This document shows positions 6,672 to 12,995 of a stretch of DNA of 12,995 bases, piece after piece; the stretch's first letter is position 1; each line of letters starts with the position of its first letter. The notes beneath the pieces are model-generated. The model did no database searches and had not been told where the DNA came from. It was given only the letters and a program-made list of their open reading frames with translations. A program made the position numbers and the translations under genes. This DNA is from Leptofilum sp050292445 (GTDB lineage Bacteria > Chloroflexota > Anaerolineae > Promineifilales > Promineifilaceae): NCBI GenBank assembly GCA_050292445.1, contig JBNKLQ010000181.1, positions 1-12,995 of the forward strand, read 5' to 3'.

Positions 6672-8732
6672 ATGGCAAACGGCCGTTCCAAACCAACCAC
6701 CGATCTCATTTGGCGTACAGGACAAAAGTTCCGCCAATATATCGATCATGTGCAGCCGCCAGATGCTTTAATCATGGTAATGGTTGCCCTTATTGTTGGC
6801 GTGGGAACCGGTTTGGGAGCCGTGATTTTTGTCTGGTTGCTGAGGCAGATCAACCAGCTAACGATTTGGATTCAGTCGTGGAGTGGCGAGTTGGCGGGGT
6901 TAGCCCTGGCGATGGGTACTGCCGGGTTGCTAGTTGGCTATGTTGTCAATCGTTGGGCCAAAGAAGCCAAAGGGCATGGCGTTCCGGAGGTAATGGAGGC
7001 ATTGGCGCTGCGAGGCGGCCGTATTCGGCCCAGAGTCGCATCCATCAAAGTGCTTGCCTCTTCACTAACAATTGGCACTGGCGGCTCGGCCGGACGTGAA
7101 GGCCCCATTGTGCAGGTTGGTTCAGCGTTGGGTTCCACGCTTGGTCAACTGCTCCACTTTTCAGCTGAACGGATTCGCACCTTGGTGGCCTGTGGCGCGG
7201 CGGCAGGCATTGCCGCTACTTTTAATGCGCCTATTGCTGGCGCGATTTTTGCCCTGGAGGTCATCCTGGGCAAGTTTACCGTGAGTTATTTTGGTGCCGT
7301 GGTGATTAGTTCCGTTGCAGCCAGCGTTATTGGCCGACATTATTTAAGCGATCGGCCTGCTTTTACCGTGCCTGCCTATCCTTTCCAGTTCCAGGAATTG
7401 CCGCTGTATGTTGTGCTGGGGGTGTTGGCTGCTTTGGCCGCCGTTGTTTTTATCCGGCTGCTTTATTTTATGGAAGAGCGTTTTGATGAATGGCGGCTGC
7501 ATCCTGCGTTTAAGGCTGGGCTAGGGATGTTGCTGACGTTGGCTGTGGCCATGCTGTTGCCAGGACGGGAAGCGCTTGGCCCTGGCTTGGAGTTTATCGG
7601 CGAGGCTATTGCCGAAGATTTTAGTTTATCACTCGGCTTGATGTCTATTTTGCTGGTAACAAAGTTGTTGGCTACCTGTTTTACCCTAGGTAGCGGTAAC
7701 TCTGGCGGTGTTTTTGCGCCAGGTCTGTTTATGGGGGCCGTTGTTGGGGGCATGGTAGGAACCGTGGCGCATTCCATTTGGCCAGAGATCGCGGTGAATC
7801 CAGGGGCTTATGCTATTGTGGGCATGGCGGCTGTTTTTTCTGGAGCGGCACGAGCGCCAATTACGGCCGTTCTCATCGTCTTTGAAATGTCTAATGACTA
7901 CAAATTAATCTTGCCCCTGATGCTGGCTACCGTACTTTCCACCTTGCTGGCTGAATATTTGTTCCCCGAATCAATTTACACGCTGAAGCTGCGGTTGAAG
8001 GGAATTAGCCTTCAGCGTGGGCGTGACTTGGACGTGATGCAAAGCTTGCAGGTGAAGGAAGCGATGACTATCGATCCGTATCTGGTTCAAGAAAATATGC
8101 CATTGCCCCAGTTAGGGGAACTGTTGCGGCGGACGCATCATCATAGCTTCCCGGTGGTGGATGAAGAGCTCAATTTGGTAGGGATGGTGAGCCTGCGCGA
8201 CTATGAACGGGTGGCCGCTCGGGATGACAGTGCTAGCTTGCACGTGCGGGATATTGCTACTTTGGGGCGACTGCTGACAGCTTATGAAGATGAGCCATTG
8301 AGCGAAGTTGTCCAGCGGCTAGCTGTGCGGGGCATTAACAAGTTGCCTGTCGTTGCCCGATCTTCACCGCGACGCGTGGTAGGGGCCATCCGGCGGGGCG
8401 ACATTGTGAAAGCCTACAATGTGGCTATGACCCATCGGCGAGAAGGTGAGCCAGACATTGAGAAACTGCCAGTGCTGCCCAATCCGCAAATGTGCTTCTT
8501 AGATGTGGAAATTACCCCTGAGAGCAAGGTGGCACATAAAACAGTGGCGTCTATCGCGCCACAGCTACCTTATGAATGTGTGGTGGTGTCGGTGCGGCGG
8601 CAAGGCTCACTGTTGGTGCCGCACGGGGATACGGTTTTGCAGCCAGGTGATATTTTAAATGTCTTTGTACGCCGGGCTGATGAGGTGCAACTGCGAAACT
8701 GTTTGGGTATGGCGCAAGCAGAAAAGAAATAA
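6672..8732 (+). CDS. ClC-family chloride channel/transporter with CBS pair and TrkA_C domain
   Basis: This 686-residue inner-membrane protein moves Cl- or a similar anion. The hydrophobic ClC core spans about 30-440. The three anion-site motifs are GHGVPEV (101-107, Ser of the usual GSGIP replaced by His), GREGP (141-145, with gating glutamate E143) and GNSGGVFAP (342-350). In FALEVIL the internal proton glutamate of E. coli ClcA (E203) aligns with V197, as in vertebrate ClC channels, so proton coupling may be lost or routed differently. Two CBS domains follow (about 461-585), which in relatives bind adenine nucleotides. The last 75 residues (VPHGDTVLQPGDILNVFV) look like a TrkA_C/RCK_C ligand domain. 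The SD GAAGGA lies about 12 nt before the ATG. Expression is divergent from aspS, and the gene ends at the hairpin shared with greA. Confidence 0.93.
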   Translation: MANGRSKPTTDLIWRTGQKFRQYIDHVQPPDALIMVMVALIVGVGTGLGAVIFVWLLRQINQLTIWIQSWSGELAGLALAMGTAGLLVGYVVNRWAKEAKGHGVPEVMEALALRGGRIRPRVASIKVLASSLTIGTGGSAGREGPIVQVGSALGSTLGQLLHFSAERIRTLVACGAAAGIAATFNAPIAGAIFALEVILGKFTVSYFGAVVISSVAASVIGRHYLSDRPAFTVPAYPFQFQELPLYVVLGVLAALAAVVFIRLLYFMEERFDEWRLHPAFKAGLGMLLTLAVAMLLPGREALGPGLEFIGEAIAEDFSLSLGLMSILLVTKLLATCFTLGSGNSGGVFAPGLFMGAVVGGMVGTVAHSIWPEIAVNPGAYAIVGMAAVFSGAARAPITAVLIVFEMSNDYKLILPLMLATVLSTLLAEYLFPESIYTLKLRLKGISLQRGRDLDVMQSLQVKEAMTIDPYLVQENMPLPQLGELLRRTHHHSFPVVDEELNLVGMVSLRDYERVAARDDSASLHVRDIATLGRLLTAYEDEPLSEVVQRLAVRGINKLPVVARSSPRRVVGAIRRGDIVKAYNVAMTHRREGEPDIEKLPVLPNPQMCFLDVEITPESKVAHKTVASIAPQLPYECVVVSVRRQGSLLVPHGDTVLQPGDILNVFVRRADEVQLRNCLGMAQAEKK

Positions 8733-8765
8733 AAACGGCCGTTTCCCCATGGGAAACGGCCGTTT
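8733..8765. terminator. Bidirectional hairpin made of two ACGGCCGT palindromes
   Basis: AAACGGCCGTTTCCC (8733-8747) and its exact complement (8751-8765) form a 15-bp stem with the loop CAT. It lies directly after the ClC stop codon and 23 bp past the greA stop. On the minus strand it ends in GTTTTTATTT, a better T-tract than on the plus strand, so it should end greA transcripts and possibly ClC transcripts. Confidence 0.75.
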
Positions 8766-8788
8766 AAAAAGTCAGTTTAGCTTGCTGT

Positions 8789-9274
8789 TTAAGCAATTTT
8801 TTGAATCTTGAGCTGTATTTGCCCGCCAGGTGTCTCCACGGCAACCGTTTGGTTTTTCTTGGCACCCAGCAGGGCACGGCCAATGGGAGATTCATTAGAG
8901 ATAAGGCCGTTGCCTGGGTCAGCTTCATGAGCACCCACAATGTGATAGGTTGCTTCATATTCTTCATCTTCATCTAGTTCCAACACGGTTACCGTGTGGC
9001 CCACGCGCACCTTATCGGACGGACCAACATCCTCAATGATTTTGGCGCGGCGCAGGGAATCTTCCAGGTCTTTGATACGGCCGTCAACAAATCCCTGCTC
9101 CTCTTTTGTGGCATGGTAGTCGGCATTTTCCTTCAGATCACCTTGGGCAATGGCCGTCTGTAATTTGTTGGCCAACTCCTCTCGCTTTTCGCCTTTGAGA
9201 TAGGCCAATTCCTCTTTGATTTTTTGTAATCCTTCTTCAGTTAAGTAGACAACATCAGTTAAATCTTGCGTCAT
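8789..9274 (-). CDS. greA: Transcription elongation factor GreA
   Basis: GreA enters the secondary channel of RNA polymerase and stimulates cleavage of backtracked transcripts. The N-terminal coiled coil (about residues 5-75) carries the tip motif GDLKENADYHATKEEQGF, with the acidic residues (D and E of GDLKEN) that hold the catalytic Mg2+. The C-terminal FKBP-like domain ends with GRALLGAKKNQTVAVETPGG. At 161 residues it is of normal length. The ATG at 9274 is preferred over an upstream in-frame GTG at 9292: GGAGAGAAGG lies just before it and the family start fits. It converges with the ClC gene over the palindrome hairpin. An inverted repeat GCACGAA/TTCGTGC (9289-9295, 9306-9312) lies in its leader. 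Confidence 0.96.
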   Translation of the reverse strand: MTQDLTDVVYLTEEGLQKIKEELAYLKGEKREELANKLQTAIAQGDLKENADYHATKEEQGFVDGRIKDLEDSLRRAKIIEDVGPSDKVRVGHTVTVLELDEDEEYEATYHIVGAHEADPGNGLISNESPIGRALLGAKKNQTVAVETPGGQIQLKIQKIA

Positions 9275-9880
9275 TGCCTTCTCTCCGTGCACGAATCAGG
9301 CAGTGTTCGTGCGTAAATATACGCAGCTAATAAGAAATTAAATTTTAGGTTATTGCCGTGGAAATGTGTATCCCACCTGAATGTGAGGGTGGGTCATGAA
9401 TCAAAACACGTTTGTTATATTTCCCACAATTTAATTATGTGTCCAATGCGGCATCCCTAGTGTAGATTGAACCAAAGAACCCCGCACGTTGCGGGGCAAA
9501 ACACCTGTTTTTTACTGACGGTTACCATACGCTGAGTGGCCCATAGTATAACTTAGCCCCTTTGTTCTGTCTAGCTTTTTTGTGTTGCCAGCGTATAAAT
9601 TCATCCATTTTTTAGACTTGGGGAACTCATCGGGCTGGATTTGGTGCCTCAAGCTTGCCGGCAAAGTAGTTAAATTGGCATATTGTTTTGTTGTCTTTTC
9701 TTCCTTACACTTCAAAAAGTATGGCCTACAAATGGGGGTGGGATGCCAACCTGAAATTGTTGCCTCCAACTGCCGTAGGTGACCCACTAAATTGGGTTAT
9801 GAAAATTTCATTGATGCATTCTACGTGTGGACTTTGCTGCCAAATGGCGTAACTATTCAGCAATCCACTGACTTTATTCT
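9275..9880. other. Gene-poor interval with several stem-loops
   Basis: I see no convincing gene in these roughly 600 bp; overlapping open frames at 9512-9787 (minus) and 9582-9782 (plus) lack family features and SD sites. Structures visible are GCACGAA/TTCGTGC (9289-9312), GCGTA/TACGC (9311-9324), CCCACC/GGTGGG (9372-9393), CCCCGC/GCGGGG (9480-9496), and then AAAACA/TGTTTT ending in six T (9498-9513). The last pair could be the end of a small RNA. The greA promoter should lie here; TATATT (minus strand, within 9315-9321) is a weak -10 candidate. The region is AT-richer than its neighbours and contains no ACGGCCGT site. Confidence 0.5.
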
Positions 9881-10366
9881 ATGAATCAACAACATCAGCT
9901 TGATGCGCTTCTCACGCCAGAAGTGCCACCCATATACTTACAGGATTACATCATCGCTTTGGTTTTGAATGAAGCTGGAGAAGCCATGGTGTGGGAGCAG
10001 CAAAAGCCAGGGGGCGGAACTTGTTGGCAAGTTATGGAGCGGTTATTGTTGCCCGATGAAGATCCATTTACGGCCGTTCAGCAAGAATTGTTAGCACAAA
10101 CCGGTCGTCAAACAGGCCAGTGGGCTTATTTAGGCAGTCATACCGTCGATACCAACCAACCGATAGGCGTAGGCTACTTTTTTTGTGCGCAGCAAACCCG
10201 GGAGATTGTCCAGGGTGCCCCGGACCAACCGACTCCAAATGGGGAATTGCCTTGCCGCAAATGGATACCGTTAACTGATTTGCGCTATGCTTTGTTAGAC
10301 GGCCGTTTAGCCGTGACCCGACACGCTTTAACCGTTTCTCTGGCGTTACTCACTATCCTCAAATAA
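9881..10366 (+). CDS. Nudix-fold protein with degenerate catalytic box
   Basis: The 161-residue protein has the outline of a small Nudix protein: a first strand YIIALVLNEAGEAMVWEQQ (23-41), then the box region LLLPDEDPFTAVQQELLAQTG (55-75), and a C-terminal WIPLTDLRYALLDGRLA that resembles ADP-ribose pyrophosphatase-type Nudix enzymes. In the box the REUxEE core reads QELLAQ: the arginine is Gln68 and the two metal-binding glutamates are Ala72 and Gln73, while E69 remains. Hydrolysis by the usual mechanism is therefore unlikely; a binding or regulatory role is possible. No clear SD precedes the ATG, so the start is uncertain. It lies 125 bp upstream of the alpha/beta hydrolase gene on the same strand, and they may be co-transcribed. 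It contains two ACGGCCGT sites. Confidence 0.78.
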   Translation: MNQQHQLDALLTPEVPPIYLQDYIIALVLNEAGEAMVWEQQKPGGGTCWQVMERLLLPDEDPFTAVQQELLAQTGRQTGQWAYLGSHTVDTNQPIGVGYFFCAQQTREIVQGAPDQPTPNGELPCRKWIPLTDLRYALLDGRLAVTRHALTVSLALLTILK

Positions 10367-10491
10367 GATACCGGCCTTGTTTGCCCCCAACATGGCTTCT
10401 TTATATACTTCTGGCTTGAGCAGAATAGATCCATCCCAATAGACACCTAACAATTTAGGTAACACTCGCAAGAAAATAAGGATAATCCCCT

Positions 10492-11373
10492 ATGCCATTT
10501 GAGCCACTATATGATGTGCCGGTAGAGCGTCATGCTTATGTTGAGTTAGCTAGCGTTGAAAATAAAAACGGCCGTATCGGCCTTCTGATGCTGCATGGCT
10601 TTATGGGCAGCCCACTGAGTTCGCATGCGATGGCTAAGTACCTGGCCGAACATGGCGTTTCTGTGCATTGTCCACTGCTGCCTGGCCATGGCCATTATCC
10701 CGACAAGCTGCACAAAATTCCCCGGCAGGCATGGCTGGATGAAGCACACGAAGCGTTTGAGGCCATCCAGAGTCAATACGACGAGCTATTTTTGATGGGA
10801 CATTCGATGGGGGTAGTGTTGGCAGCCCACCTCTGCCTGCAAAATCCAGAGGTACGCGGTCTGATCATGCTGACGCCGCTTTATGAGGCACCCGATGACC
10901 GACTAAAATTTATGAAGGTTTTGCGCTTTGTGATGCCCTGGTTTTACCCGTACAAATTGCGCTCTATGCGTAAATTGGTGCGGGAGCGGGTGCTCGATTT
11001 TGATCCCACGATTGATTTTGACGATCCTGAGTTCCAACAAAATGAGCTGCCCAAAGTGAGCCGAGTGTCTACTGGGTCGTTGGTGGAAATGGTAAAGATG
11101 GCGGAATACGGCCGTACCCTTTGGCCCACACTTGCCACGCCCTCCATCATCTTTCGCGGTGGGCACGACCCGGCGGTGAAGCCAGGAACCATCGACAAGT
11201 TGTTTGAAGTTTTACCGGGACCGCACAAAAAGCTAAAAACCTTTCCTGAAGCGGGACATGAACCAATGCGGCCGTTTGACCCGGCCCATAAAGAGCTTTG
11301 GCCAATGGCCTTGGAATTTATTCGCACTTACTCTTGTAAAAGCGGGGAAGTTTTGGATAATAAGGAAAAGTAG
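10492..11373 (+). CDS. Alpha/beta hydrolase, carboxylesterase/monoacylglycerol lipase type
   Basis: This 293-residue cytoplasmic enzyme is predicted to hydrolyse carboxyl esters such as short acyl or monoglyceride esters; the true substrate cannot be read from sequence. The oxyanion-hole region is LMLHGFMGSP (32-41). The nucleophile is S105 in GHSMG, the acid is D226 in GGHDPAVKP and the base is H256 in EAGHEPMRP, all in standard order and spacing. A cap of about 70 residues (KFMKVLRFVMPWFYPYK onward) sits between the nucleophile and the acid, as in Est30-like esterases. There is no signal peptide. AAGGAT lies about 8 nt before the ATG. It follows the Nudix-like gene on the same strand; no terminator is seen in the gap. 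Two ACGGCCGT sites lie inside the frame. Confidence 0.92.
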   Translation: MPFEPLYDVPVERHAYVELASVENKNGRIGLLMLHGFMGSPLSSHAMAKYLAEHGVSVHCPLLPGHGHYPDKLHKIPRQAWLDEAHEAFEAIQSQYDELFLMGHSMGVVLAAHLCLQNPEVRGLIMLTPLYEAPDDRLKFMKVLRFVMPWFYPYKLRSMRKLVRERVLDFDPTIDFDDPEFQQNELPKVSRVSTGSLVEMVKMAEYGRTLWPTLATPSIIFRGGHDPAVKPGTIDKLFEVLPGPHKKLKTFPEAGHEPMRPFDPAHKELWPMALEFIRTYSCKSGEVLDNKEK

Positions 11374-11550
11374 TAGACTCGCTTTTACGTAAGCAATCGG
11401 CCAAATTGTCCTAATTATTTGATAGAAGCGGTTCGCCGATTGCAAAAATTGGCTTGGCAACCATTCCCACAAAATAATTGCCGCTTTTCCCACATTTCTA
11501 ACTTGTTTCGAACCATGCATCAGCGCCTTAAGTGAGGTAAAATTTTGGGC

Positions 11551-11691
11551 ATGATGAAATCGATCAACCGCTTGTTGTTCGTGCGTCGTCGGCAGGGAAA
11601 TAACCTGCTGCTATTTCGCACCCAATGGCTGATTTGCCCACTCCATTTATGGGCCGGTCGCCAGCAATTCAACCAACTTAATATCAGATAA
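11551..11691 (+). CDS. Possible 46-aa leader ORF before purL
   Basis: The frame starts ATGATGAAA and ends TAA 7 nt before the purL terminator hairpin, which is the geometry of an attenuator leader peptide. The product is Arg- and Leu-rich (VRRRQGNNLLLF) with no recognised domain. GAGG lies about 14 nt before the first ATG, too far for a strong SD. It may well be a chance frame. Confidence 0.18.
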   Translation: MMKSINRLLFVRRRQGNNLLLFRTQWLICPLHLWAGRQQFNQLNIR

Positions 11692-11698
11692 TTTAGAG

Positions 11699-11731
11699 AA
11701 CTCCCCGCCTACAAGTAGATGGGGAGTTTTT
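11699..11731 (+). terminator. Intrinsic terminator directly before purL (probable attenuator)
   Basis: AACTCCCC (11699-11706) pairs with GGGGAGTT (11721-11728). CTAC/GTAG pairs inside it, and the T-run is 11727-11731. Only 23 nt separate the T-run from the purL ATG, including its SD. A promoter cannot fit there, so purL transcripts probably pass through this hairpin. Confidence 0.8.
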
Positions 11732-11754
11732 ATTTTGGAAAATTGAGGAGAAAT

Positions 11755-12995
11755 ATGGAGCAAGAAAAAGATACGGCCGTAACCCACACCACCTATCGCA
11801 TTCAGATTAGCCCGAAAACGGCCGTTAACCAAACCAAACTCGTCCAGGCCGCCCACCAACTCGGCATCCCCAGCCTCACCACCTGCCACCCCAGCCGCCT
11901 CATCTTCCTCCAAGGCAGCTTAAATTCGGCAGATGCAGAACGATTAGCCCAAGAACTCCTCACCGACCCCGTCACCGAAACATTTACCCTCAGTCATTTA
12001 CCCTTTACCATTAACAATTCACCATTAACCATTGAAACAACCTTGCTCCCCGGCGTCACCGACCCGCCCGCCGAAAACCTGCGCCACGCCGCCGAGTTAC
12101 TGGGCATTGCAGGCTTAGAGCGCGTGGCCACCGGGCAGCGGTACGAGCTGGCTGGCGACCTGAGCGATGCTGACAAGCAGCGACTGGCCAGCGAAGTTTT
12201 AGCCAACCCCGTCATCCAGCGCTTTGCCATTGACCAGCCCATCAGCCCGCCCTTTTTTGCTTACCAACCCGGTGATGGCTTCGTTGAAACGGTCGTTATT
12301 CGCGGCATGTCTGATGACACCTTATTGGCCATCAGCCAGAAGCGGCGGTTGGCGCTGAACTTGGAAGAGATGCAGGCCATCCGCACTTACTACGAGCAAG
12401 AAGAGCGCGAAGCCACCGATGTGGAACTGGAAATGATCGCCCAAACCTGGAGCGAACATTGCGTCCACAAAACGTTCAAAGCCATCATTGATTATGAGGG
12501 TCCACTGCCAGGCAAAACGGGTAAGGCCGAACAACAAACCATCGACGGACTGCTGAATACCTACATTCGCGCCGCCACGGACAAGGTAAACAAGCCGTGG
12601 GTGCGCTCGGCGTTTGTGGACAATGCGGGGATTGTTGCTTTTGACGAGCAATTTGATCTGGCCTTCAAAGCGGAAACGCACAATCATCCCTCAGCCTTGG
12701 AGCCGTTTGGCGGGGCCAACACCGGCGTGGGTGGCGTGGTGCGCGACGTGCTGGGCGTCGGTGCGCGACCCATCGCCAATACTGACGTGCTTTGCTTTGG
12801 CCCGCTCGATTTGCCGCAGGAAGATTTGCCCGCTGGGGTGCTGCACCCGCGCCGCATTGCTGATGGCGTGATTCACGGCATTGAAGATTACGGCAACAAG
12901 ATGGGCATTCCCACGGTGAATGGTTCCATCCATTATCATCCAGGCTACACTGCCAATCCGCTGGTTTACTGCGGCTGCGTGGGCATTTTGCCGCA
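11755..12995 (+). CDS. purL: Phosphoribosylformylglycinamidine synthase, PurS-PurS-PurL fusion (partial at right edge)
   Basis: PurL catalyses the fourth step of purine synthesis, making FGAM from FGAR, ATP and glutamine-derived ammonia. Residues about 12-80 (YRIQISPKTAV..) and about 90-160 (LLPGVTDPPAENL..) look like two PurS-like ferredoxin-fold domains, which in most Gram-positive-type systems are a separate small protein. The PurL core follows with TWSEHCVHKTFKA (catalytic-loop H235) and KAETHNHPSALEPFGGANTG (from about 305; E307, H309). The frame is open at the window end after 413 codons, so the AIRS-like C-terminal part is missing from view. GAGGAG lies 4 nt before the ATG. An attenuator hairpin precedes the gene. 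The linker between the PurS-like domains is encoded by heptad-repeat DNA. Whether PurQ is separate cannot be seen. Confidence 0.94.
   Translation, partial: MEQEKDTAVTHTTYRIQISPKTAVNQTKLVQAAHQLGIPSLTTCHPSRLIFLQGSLNSADAERLAQELLTDPVTETFTLSHLPFTINNSPLTIETTLLPGVTDPPAENLRHAAELLGIAGLERVATGQRYELAGDLSDADKQRLASEVLANPVIQRFAIDQPISPPFFAYQPGDGFVETVVIRGMSDDTLLAISQKRRLALNLEEMQAIRTYYEQEEREATDVELEMIAQTWSEHCVHKTFKAIIDYEGPLPGKTGKAEQQTIDGLLNTYIRAATDKVNKPWVRSAFVDNAGIVAFDEQFDLAFKAETHNHPSALEPFGGANTGVGGVVRDVLGVGARPIANTDVLCFGPLDLPQEDLPAGVLHPRRIADGVIHGIEDYGNKMGIPTVNGSIHYHPGYTANPLVYCGCVGILP
11980..12035 (+). repeat. Heptad-periodic tract inside purL
   Basis: About eight consecutive 7-mers show a shared pattern, for example TCATTTA, CCCTTTA, CCATTAA, CAATTCA, CCATTAA. 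CATTTACCCT occurs at 11981 and 11995, and ACCATTAAC at 12007 and 12021; both spacings are exactly 14 (2 x 7). The tract encodes the linker between the two PurS-like domains and keeps the frame open. Confidence 0.65.

Larger units (their letters stand above)
11374..11754 (+). promoter_or_regulatory. Leader region upstream of purL
   Basis: This 381-bp interval holds the purL promoter (not clearly identified) and its leader. A 9-bp perfect inverted repeat GCAATCGGC/GCCGATTGC (11393-11401, 11435-11443) encloses 33 nt soon after the hydrolase stop. A small hairpin GCAGG/CCTGC follows, then the terminator at 11699-11731. I compared it by eye with purine, PRPP and THF riboswitch cores and found no match. 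One 46-codon open frame is present (11551-11691). Confidence 0.45.
435..11825. repeat. Dispersed ACGGCCGT palindrome, 14 copies
   Basis: Exact copies begin at 435, 938, 5110, 6679, 7863, 8735, 8756, 9077, 10070, 10299, 10568, 11108, 11773 and 11818. Six extend to AACGGCCGTT. A random 8-mer is expected about 0.2 times in 13 kb. Copies occur in different codon phases (as Asn-Gly-Arg and as Thr-Ala-Val), so protein sequence does not explain them. None lies between 946 and 5109. Confidence 0.85.

Noticed and set aside
9512..9787. Overlapping open frames on both strands (minus 91 aa, plus 66 aa)
   Set aside because: No SD, no recognisable domain, and each contradicts the other; treated as non-coding.
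11374..11700. Purine, PRPP or THF riboswitch before purL
   Set aside because: The conserved core sequences I know for these classes were not found by eye.
1..12995. CRISPR array, tRNA, rRNA, phage or toxin-antitoxin genes
   Set aside because: No regularly spaced repeats of suitable length, no tRNA-like cloverleaf and no matching protein families were seen.

Overview
The window reads as a chromosomal segment of a free-living bacterium of roughly 50% GC, most likely a member of the Chloroflexota (Anaerolineae/Ardenticatenia-like). That placement is inference. It rests on a T-box leader, an archaeal-type aspartyl-tRNA synthetase, a ClC protein carrying CBS and TrkA_C modules, a PurS-PurS-PurL fusion and a strongly over-represented palindrome, ACGGCCGT (14 copies seen, about 0.2 expected for a random 8-mer). 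No rRNA, tRNA, CRISPR array or phage gene was recognised.

Left part (1-4779). A minus-strand gene runs off the left edge. It joins an ECF-type sigma factor to four ankyrin repeats and then to a domain that matches the nucleotide-binding domain of F1-ATPase beta subunits, but with the P-loop lysine and threonine lost. This is the most unusual object in the window. An intact IS4/IS701-like insertion sequence (1511-2572, 13-bp perfect ends, ATAT duplication) sits between it and a divergent 725-aa gene. That gene has a large unrecognised N-terminal part and a C-terminal cyclic-nucleotide-binding domain. The insertion lies 25 bp before its start codon.

Middle (4805-9274). A minus-strand aspS of archaeal, probably non-discriminating, type lies under a full T-box riboswitch with a GAC (Asp) specifier and a TGGC bulge that fits a G discriminator base. 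Two intrinsic terminators lie in series in this leader, and a heptad-periodic tract is inserted in it. Divergent from aspS is a ClC-family anion channel or transporter. It converges on greA (minus strand) over a perfect 15-bp hairpin built from two copies of the palindrome.

Right part (9275-12995). After about 600 bp without a convincing gene come a Nudix-fold protein with a degraded catalytic box and an alpha/beta hydrolase with a complete catalytic triad. Last is purL, open at the right edge, with two PurS-like N-terminal domains. purL is preceded by a strong terminator hairpin only 23 nt before its start codon, so it is probably controlled by attenuation. A second heptad tract lies inside purL, in the linker between the two PurS-like domains.

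Taken together the window mixes housekeeping genes (aspS, greA, purL), whose leaders are controlled at the RNA level, with an accessory left part that holds the fusion sigma factor, the IS and the cNMP protein. The stretch 946-5109 (end of the sigma region, IS, cNMP gene and the 3' end of aspS) has no copy of the palindrome. This fits a recent arrival of the IS and possibly of the cNMP gene.
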